NCBI GenBank assembly: GCA_022410635.1
Contig: JAJVDF010000193.1
Location: forward strand, 1,345,551-1,409,550
Direction of reading: 5' to 3'
Source of the DNA: Tretioscincus oriximinensis
Lineage: Eukaryota > Chordata > Lepidosauria > Squamata > Gymnophthalmidae
DNA: 64,000 nucleotides
Below, piece by piece: positions 56,925 through 64,000 of the stretch. The translations under genes and the position numbers were made by a program. The notes beneath the pieces were generated by a model that saw nothing but the letters and a program-made list of their open reading frames with translations, ran no database searches and was not told where the DNA came from. Within the stretch, counting starts at the first letter, position 1. Every line of letters starts with the position of its first letter.

Positions 56925-57290
56925 AAGCTGATGATCACAATCTTTTATTTACTGGGAAAAACCAATTGTTGAAGTTCTATAAAGGGTTATGGTGAAAAGT
57001 CTGTGTTTTGTGGATAGCTCTGGCAAAAAACTACAAGGGTATAAGTCTGATACAGTCAATAAACTATCCAATAGCATTTAGGAAGAACTACTAGACTTCC
57101 TCTTGACAGTCAGCAAACAAAATGGCTGATAAGAGTATGAATCAGATGACTGGAAAATTTAAATTGTCAGGAGCTGACAAAAACTGGGAATGTATTATAA
57201 AACTACAAATGAGGATTTCCTGGTAATCTGGAATAAAGAAATGCTTTGTGGATACAATCTTAAAGTGTTATACCACTAGCCCTATGTAGA
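56925..57290. repeat. Old unnamed interspersed repeat, copy 2 (empty site)
   Basis: It aligns with 11471-12250 but lacks the hAT insert: GTTTTGTGGATAGCTCTGGC runs on directly into the ACTACAAGGGTATAAG block. Other shared words are TATCCAATAGCATTT, AACAAAATGGCTGATA and AGGAGCTGACA. It has no clear frame. Confidence 0.6.
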
Positions 57291-58419
57291 CAACATAGAA
57301 TAGTGAGCTGCTAAAATGTATCACTATACCTATGTAAACAGAGCCTATAATATAGAATACTGGCATGCTCCATCCACATAGAATGAAACATAATCTGGAT
57401 CACTAATAGATCCGATTGAACACGTTTACTGGCAGACCAATGGACACCGATCCAAAAAATGCAGATGGCATAACTCCACTTTTCTGGACTCCACTGGGGG
57501 GATCCAATTTACCAATATGGGCCCACCTAGGACCACTGAGGCCCAATATTTGTTCCTAATCCTTCAAAAGTCTCAAAAATTGGCCTCAAGTACATGTGAG
57601 CCCCGGCCGAGTGCAGAAGTGGTCTAGACCAGCATCATCATATAGACTATTACAAACCGTGTGCCATTGTTCCAAGTTGCACTCAGTACAGAAAGGGTCT
57701 TACACGGGCTGAAGGAAGAAATGAATTTGAATGTGAAAAATATAAATTTCTCAGAATACACAACTGCTTTACAATACATCTAGGCAAATTTCATAATGAT
57801 TTATGAGTGGGAAATGGACCCACTTATGTGTTTTTTTAATTTAGGTAGGATAAAAAGAATTAGGAGCTAAATGTTAAGTGTGCACTCAAAGATTTGCCCG
57901 CACATATTAAAACCTTTACGAAAAGACCTTTGCACTGGTGGGGAATTTATACCACATATAATTAGGAAACAAAATAGCAAGACAATCTGGTGAAGAGCAA
58001 ATTCTGCATTCTACCTTTTCAACATGTGAAAACTTAAAGCAGCTGTCTCCACATGTACATAAGTCTACTGGTATCCTTGGTTCTTTATTGTAAATGAATT
58101 AAGAAAAGATATCTAAAGCAGAAGCAGCTAAATTGTTTCAGGGCTGCCATGGCTAGTCCTAATGATGTTGTGTATGTAGACTGGAATTGGCTCAGAAGTA
58201 TCAACCTGGGTGAGGCTGAAATGATTTTTCTCTTTAAAACTGAATATAGATGACTGTTCCTTTTTTTAAGTTTTTGTCATTTTTGCAAATATTATATTTA
58301 CAATTATTTGCACCATTCATATATTTTGGAAATGTCTAATAGAAATAAGTACAAAGCCCTATTCTCTCTGAGTTGTTTTTTCATTTCTTTTTCTCCTTTT
58401 ATTTTCCTGAATGCATTCA
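57291..58419. other. Intergenic DNA, no feature recognised
   Basis: Nothing recognised. Confidence 0.4.
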
Positions 58420-59180
58420 GTTAATTGCATTCTTTGTTCTGCCTTTTCTTCTTCCCCCAATGCTCATCAGCTTTTTTGGTAAATTGGTTGGTTGATTCCT
58501 GGAGACATGGAGGTGCCCTGCTGCTTTGGCTTCTGTCATCTGCTGTGGGTCCTTTGGCCAACAAAGAGATCTGAAGAGGAGTGCCTATCTTTTCATCAGC
58601 TAACAGCATCACAAAGCATCCGCGTAGCAGATGAGAATGCTGGCGACTGCAGATGGTTCTGTCAGGTATATATTTACAGTCCCAATTCCGGCTCACTGGC
58701 AGCTCATCAATGAGAAGGTCTGATGATGTCATATGCTGTATTCATCCTTCACAATCAGCACAGCTTCAGCCTTTAACTTTCACAATCAAACATCATCCTA
58801 CAGCTTAGAAGATGAAACAGAACTGGAGGCTTCCAGTCTATATCTCGTTTCTGCATATTAAGACAAGAGTCAATACCCTCTGGTCTTGGATTCAACTTCC
58901 TTCTCCTTCAAAAGGACTCTATTTCCAGCAATAATTCCTGCAGACACATTATTTGAGGAGTCTTTTGTCCTTGCTTTTTGCTTATTCCATGCAGTCAGAT
59001 ATTCAGCTTTATCACCAGCTTTCATGATCACAGCTCTTTTGGCTTCTTTGCTCACCACCTTTTTTCATTTTTTAAAACTTTGACAGGCTTCAGTTTACTA
59101 ACTTTCCTGCTAACAGACTTTCCTAACATGTCCATGAACTCTATGAATGAAAATATCTGCACCCTACTCTTTCGGACCCA
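58420..59180 (-). pseudogene. Possible processed pseudogene, unidentified
   Basis: Minus-strand frames have protein-like composition. 59058-58870 reads KEAKRAVIMKAGDKAEYLTA and ends at a stop. 58732-58421 gives 103 codons, including LLIDELPVSRNWDCKYIPD and ending in a basic GKKKRQNKECN. Stops and frame changes separate them. The lysine-rich, soluble character suggests a nuclear protein, but I cannot name a parent and no poly(A) tail is seen. It may be chance. Confidence 0.25.
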
Positions 59181-60499
59181 CAATATGACATCTCAGTTCT
59201 TATAAATAGTAACAGAGGCAATTTAGAAATCCCCAAGTGATAAAATATAATGGACTGTGAATTATTACAGACTCATATTTGCCCAGAAAACACTTCTTTT
59301 AAGCCTTCAACTTCAATTTATTGACCTTCACTAAACTCACCATTGTATCGGAACATTGTTACAGAACTTGTATGGCCTCTTGTAAATGAAAAACGATAGA
59401 AAAGTGAACTATACTGATGATACTGTGCTCCAGATCTTCCATGGTTCTGTAATAGCATTTGACATCTGGATACGTGCTTGGTAATACATGCCAAGTGTTT
59501 ATAATCCACCACTGCCTGCAATACATGTATTGATTTCTAAAGTCTTGATTTAGAGGCAGGAATGAATAAATATGATGAATTACATAGTATGTTTTCATAA
59601 AGCCCGTTGATATGATCGCCAGTCCTTTTTAATTTCAGAGAAATAACCGTGTTACTCTAGTAGAAAGTAGACTTTTCTTTTTAGTCAGAAATAAGTATTG
59701 TGAAGTATTTTAAAATATAATAGAACTATAGGTTTATATTAGAAATGCGTACAAGCATCCAAGCAGAAGTTATTTGATTACATCTTTTTTCAAGCCAAGG
59801 TCAATAGCTGAATTTTCAGTGCCGTATTCTCTAGTTATCACCTTGCACTTCTTAGACTTCTAAACAGAATTAGTCTTTTCCAAGTTTTCTTTGTTGGAAT
59901 GGCCCCTGGGAATCATCCCATCTTGGTAGCAGGAAAGATCAGTTCTCCCCATACCCACATGGAGCTCTGAAACAATTCTGCTCCTGACCTAGGGGGCTGG
60001 AAATGCAAACAGTGTTTGAACTTCCCACACAGCCCTTCCAATTCAGATGCACCCAGTTTTTTTCACCCACTGTGTTTGAACAGTGGAAGTCCTGGGGTGC
60101 ATTTTTCGCATTTCATGGGAGACTGCTTCCAGGAGAGGCAAATGGTTTAAGGAGTAGTGAAATAGGAATAGTGAAAACAACCAGCAGTGCAGAAGCTCCA
60201 TTCCTATTAATCGGTTAAACTAATCCCCTGACAAAATACAGAAAGGCCTTCCTCTCCTGTTAATACTGGTACATGCTTTTAATGGATGTTGCAGATACTT
60301 TTCGCTGTCCCTGTCACTTCCATGCCCCACAAAATATAAAAACTGTATCTGTTCTCAGCTGTAGTTGAGGGGAAAGATCTGAAATGGCTGTTTCCATGAC
60401 TGTGACTTCTGCTTAATTTTCCTCTGTTACTTTTTACTAATTCGTCAATGCATTTGTTGCAGTTTTTGCTTACCTATTTTTATCCCATTTTCCTTGTTG
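59181..60499. other. Intergenic DNA with a foldback-leader fragment
   Basis: 59634-59670 (TTTCAGAGAAATAACCGTGT, TCTAGTAGAAAG) matches the leader of the foldback at 28751. The arms are missing. The rest is unassigned. Confidence 0.5.
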
Positions 60500-60580
60500 C
60501 ATAGTATTTATTTATTTCAAATATTTATATCCTATTTTTCATTCTAAGTTCTCAGGGTTGGTTGCAACATATATACATAT
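60500..60580 (-). mobile_element. LINE tail fragment (L2/CR1-type)
   Basis: TATTTATTTATTTCAAATAT, TTATATCCTATTTTTCATTC and AGTTCTCAGGGTTGG resemble the reverse of a LINE 3' end of the TATAAATAAA kind. The family is uncertain. Confidence 0.4.
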
Positions 60581-61796
60581 AAGGTATTCTGTTATGACTG
60601 GATAACATTGGAGGGAATTATGACCCCCTCATACTTCTGAGGGCAGAGAAATAACTCAGAGGGCCTTACTCTGTAATATTAATACATGAGCAGTCTGGAG
60701 AAAGGTATGTAATAGTTCTTTAGCTCACCTCATTTCATAAGATGATCAATATCAGATGCAACAGATACTATATCTGATAGTCAAGATTCAAATTATTTGG
60801 GGTTTGGTATATTAACGTCAAAACCTTGGATCTGGCCTGATTGCTAATTGGCAATCAGTGAAGCTGACTGAAAAGATTTACCAATATAATTCACTTTGCA
60901 CAGCAGAACTGGAAATGTGCATTGGTTTCAACTGGCTTGTAAATGATTGGAGAAATAACACAGGTGGTCAAGGAACAACGGAAATAGATTAGAGGACAGG
61001 AATGTACTTGAGTTTGAAGTGGACTATCTTCTATTTGTATGACACAGGTGAAAAGTCAGAATATTCATGCTTTGTGGCAAAATAATTGCTTACCCTTGTC
61101 ATAAGTCAAATAGATTGTTAAAATAAAAGAGAGGAGGAAGTTGTCAAGTACTGTTATATCTATGATTTACTGCATATGGCCGCAGTAAATTGGAAGTTTA
61201 TCTCAAGATGCCAGAGCTCGTGTGCTTTGCTGCCAACAATCCTTAGAAATGAAGAGAAGGAAAACGAGAAAAATAGCTTTCCCTAGCAAGGTGTTCCAAA
61301 GCTGGAAGTCTCCCAGCTCCTGATAGTCTCAACCACCTCCATGCAGCTGTCATGTAAACCAAACAACAGGCTTACAAGCAAATAAAAAATTAGTCTGTTC
61401 CTCAAGAACTGGTGTTAGCCCCAGGGCTCCAGTAAGCACATGTGAATTGAAATTGTATAAATACATATATCTTAATCATTTGGAGCTGAACCACTAAACA
61501 AACTAGCTGAACAAGAAAACAACAAAAGCAAAAGGCACCACTGCCTCCCGCTGCCTACAGCAATATGGATTTGATAGATGAATCTTCTGCTCATTTTCAT
61601 TCCAAGCTAAGCCTGGCTCTCCAATGCCATCAATATCATCAGCGTTGTTACTGCAACTGCTCACTGAAGTTGATGCAGTAACTATTAATTAGATGAGGCT
61701 GTCCTTTTGCAGACACAAAGATAGGTCTGTGCAGCACCTTTTTGAATTTACACTAAACCACTTGAAAGTTTTATAAAGGATTCCAGGATATATTTT
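60581..61796. other. Intergenic DNA, no feature recognised
   Basis: Nothing recognised. Confidence 0.4.
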
Positions 61797-61895
61797 CCAC
61801 ATCTCTATATCTGTACGTATAATAAAAGGTGCATGGGAGATCAGTGACAGGGCTTGGAACTTGGGCAACCTCCAGAGACCAGTGACAGGACTCGG
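61797..61895 (-). repeat. Terminal fragment related to the 20 kb GC-rich block
   Basis: In reverse this stretch reads TCCCATGCACCTTTTATTAT and ACAGATATAGAGA, loosely like the end of 19605-20478. It contains a short internal duplication (GATCAGTGACAGGGCTTGGAA, GACCAGTGACAGGACTCGGAA at 61840-61898). Confidence 0.35.
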
Positions 61896-62012
61896 AACTT
61901 TGGAAATTGGCTAAAAGACAGAAAACAGAATGAAGTAATACATGGGCAGTCCTATGGATGGAAAGATGTGAGAAGTGGAATACCCCAGGGTTCGGTACTG
62001 AGACCAGTACTG
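61896..62012 (+). mobile_element. CR1 reverse-transcriptase fragment
   Basis: A plus frame reads NWLKDRKQNEVIHGQSYGWK followed by DVRSGIPQGSVLRPVL, the CR1/Jockey RT segment ending in SGVPQGS box B. About 40 codons are left, between the unrelated flank and a purine-rich repeat. The catalytic FADD box is not included. Confidence 0.7.
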
Positions 62013-62225
62013 GAAGAAAAAGGAAGGAAGGATGGAAAGGAAGCACAAAGGAAGGAATGGCTGAAAGGGAAGGAAGGAAGATAAAGAAAAAAAGGAAAGG
62101 AAAATGGAAAAAAAAGAATGAAACAAATAACAAGTGAATGAAAAGGGGGATGGAAAGGAGCAAGGGAGGGAGGGTGTGGGTGGAGTGAAGGATGGGAGCA
62201 AGGAAGAGGAAAGGCTAGAGACCAA
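62013..62225. repeat. Purine-rich (GGAA)n-like tract
   Basis: More than 200 bp of A/G-rich DNA with GGAAGGAA and GAAAGG words. The three antisense frames here are Phe/Ser/Leu-rich artefacts. Confidence 0.8.
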
Positions 62226-62694
62226 TGCAACAGGCTAATGTCACCAGTAAATAAATAAACAAGCATTCACAAATCTCCCCACTTCCTGAAGATCTAATCC
62301 GACATNTTAGATTGCCTGTCCAACACACATCACTCAATTGAATCGTGTATAAAGGTGGGTATGTAGAGTGAGCAGAATGGAAGGAGCACAGAAAGAATCA
62401 GAGTGGGGCAAGGCACATGGCAGCTTTTGACCTCATGTGCAGGCATAGCTGGACCCTTTCTGAGGCCAGCTAGGAAGGTGAGCTGCAGCAGGTGGAGTGC
62501 AACACATCTTCACCACCCTGGAGCTTTCCTGCCAGCCAACTCACTACAAGGGCACCTCAGACGAATAGCTCAACTAAACAAAGGGAGCTACAACAGCTGG
62601 CAGACGAAGAAAGAAAAGGACAAAGTGGGGGAAGAAGATAGAAAGGAAAGGAAGAGAAAGAGAAGGGGAAAAGAAGAGATGGAGGAGGAGAAAG
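62226..62694. other. Intergenic DNA, end purine-rich
   Basis: 62400-62600 is of mixed composition with an open frame lacking known similarity. 62600-62700 is again purine-rich. Confidence 0.4.
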
Positions 62695-62935
62695 AGGAGA
62701 AGAATTTGGTTTTTATACCCTCATCCAAAGGGATTCAGAGAAGCTTACATGGTCAATCTTCGCCCAAAGGCTTACATCTATTCTTTCTTCCCCACAGATT
62801 AGTGGTGGTACTCATGAAACTACTTGAAATGTAGGTTGCAAATCAATTTTCAAACAACTGAGTTGAGTGAAGCTGAGACCAGTAGGGGGTGCTCACTTCT
62901 CTCCATTGCTGACAAAGGACTTTGAGAACAGCTCA
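62695..62935 (-). mobile_element. tRNA-derived SINE, second family, copy 4 (diverged)
   Basis: TTTATACCCTCATCC, AAAGGGATTCAGAGAAGCTT, GCCCAAAGGCTTACATCTAT, GTGCTCACTTCTCTCCATTG and GACAAAGGACTTTGAGA follow the order of the copy at 16052. The tRNA A-box part is missing. Confidence 0.6.
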
Positions 62936-64000
62936 GTTGAAAGACCAGCTCGTAATGACTCTACCATTGGTGCCTCTACAAATGGAAGACGAAGAGAAAA
63001 GGGGGAAGGAGGAGGGAGAGGAGGAGCAGAAAATGAGAGTGGGAGAAGAAGGAGAAAGGGGGGAGATAAAGAGGAGCAAGATAGGGAGGAACTGCCAGCA
63101 TTAATATTTCAGTTTTGCTCTTATTTGTTCTTTCAACATTGTTAGATATAGGATTGTCAAGAAGTTAAAGTTAGTACAGAAAAATAAGGAGGAGCTGAAT
63201 CTTCATCTCAGAAATATTATCGTGAGGAGCCCTTCTTTCTAATCTGTTGCAATTTTTTTCACCTGGTTGCACAGGTCATTGCTTCCCACCTGACAGGCAC
63301 TAAGCCCATGCAAAATATGATTTAAATTTTATTAAAAGGTAAAACTAGTCTGGGTTCCATTTTTTTAAAAAAATACATCAATACAACTAATTTTAATTTA
63401 TTGATGTATTGTTTACATACTAACTCCTCCCCTTCCCTCCACAGAAACTTCCAATAACAATACAAATATTTTACAGGAAGAGGCAACTGAATTTCAAAAT
63501 TTCATCCTTGGGAAAGTTTCAGTTATTGAACCATAACAACCATATGCATGCCGAACATTCAAATGTATTATTAGTCCACAACATATCTCAACCATATATC
63601 TTTATCTTTATGCTAGTGTGGCATAGGCAGCCAGGCCACTCTGGATCCTGACCCAAGAATGATCTGTGGTGATAATTCTCAAAAGGATCAATGCAGAATT
63701 GCTAAAGTGTTTTAACTGTTCCGAGATGAATAGGATAGCAACAATAGTAGAAAAGTGACTTGGTTTGAAGCCTTGTATTGCTGACCTTAAACTGCACATT
63801 GATCTGCTGCAGATAATCCAAATGGCTATTAAAGTACCATCTNTGATGGGATGCTCCAATCCTATCACAGAGTTAAGAAAGAGATGCCATTTAAACAAAG
63901 TCTCCAACTGTTTGGAACTGTGAAGGAAAGTTTTTGAAACTTACAGTTTCCATTCCTTACAGTTTGGAACTAGACTGGAAATTGCTACGTTTCATCCCAG
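62936..64000. other. Intergenic DNA, no gene recognised
   Basis: Purine-rich at 62985-63095. A small hairpin (AATACATCAATA...TATTGATGTATT) lies at 63372-63411. A 99-codon minus frame (63608-63907) with one N has no known similarity. Confidence 0.4.

Noticed and set aside
61771..62266. Several 100-130 codon minus frames rich in Phe, Ser and Leu
   Set aside because: Antisense of a GGAA-type purine tract.
1..64000. CRISPR arrays, operons, Shine-Dalgarno sites, bacterial promoters
   Set aside because: The window is vertebrate nuclear DNA. Tandem arrays here are microsatellites or LTR repeats with no spacer structure.

Overview
This window looks like an intergenic, repeat-rich stretch of a vertebrate nuclear genome, most probably a squamate reptile (lizard or snake). 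The main evidence is the mix of mobile elements. There are CR1, L2, L1 and RTE-BovB LINEs, two tRNA-headed SINE types (one matching the squamate Sauria SINE in head and body), several hAT and Tc1-like foldback elements, and pieces of endogenous retroviruses. The DNA is AT-rich. I recognised no intact host gene, rRNA, tRNA gene or CRISPR array. Nearly all long open frames are decayed transposon proteins, low-complexity tracts or chance.

Layout. 1-1066: end of a 5' LTR, a 410-bp non-coding interior and a full 3' LTR of a gutted retrovirus-like element. 2.7-9.5 kb: three copies of a 78-bp palindromic MITE, a CR1 LINE on the minus strand, a hAT-like foldback and a SINE. 11.5-15.1 kb: an old repeat split by a hAT element, a CR1 split by a solo LTR, and a foldback. 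16-23 kb: tRNA SINE, two Sauria-type SINEs, CR1, a GC-rich block and two copies of the hAT foldback. 24.2-27.9 kb: a perfect 104-bp palindrome, an (AT)n tract and a nearly full-length L1 ORF2 with a large RT deletion. 28.7-49.5 kb: a foldback with a 12-bp target duplication, L2 copies on both strands, five CR1 3' ends, a BovB fragment, a minus-strand L1 end, tRNA SINEs and a Tigger-like fossil. 51.5-53.1 kb: a 5'-truncated L1. 53-64 kb: mostly unique DNA with purine/pyrimidine tracts, a second copy of the old repeat, possible pseudogenes and a CR1 RT scrap.

The elements form a layered record. CR1, L2 and the unnamed old repeat are the oldest. hAT elements, an LTR and SINEs landed in them and left readable target-site duplications. 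The SINEs carry the same 3' tail as the L2 LINEs, consistent with L2 supplying their reverse transcriptase. I did not find a new functional system. The most unusual items are the perfect palindrome at 24266-24369, the hAT insertion with a paralogous empty site, the templated inversion inside a CR1 at 12840-12879, and the foldback with a 12-bp target duplication at 28739-28948.
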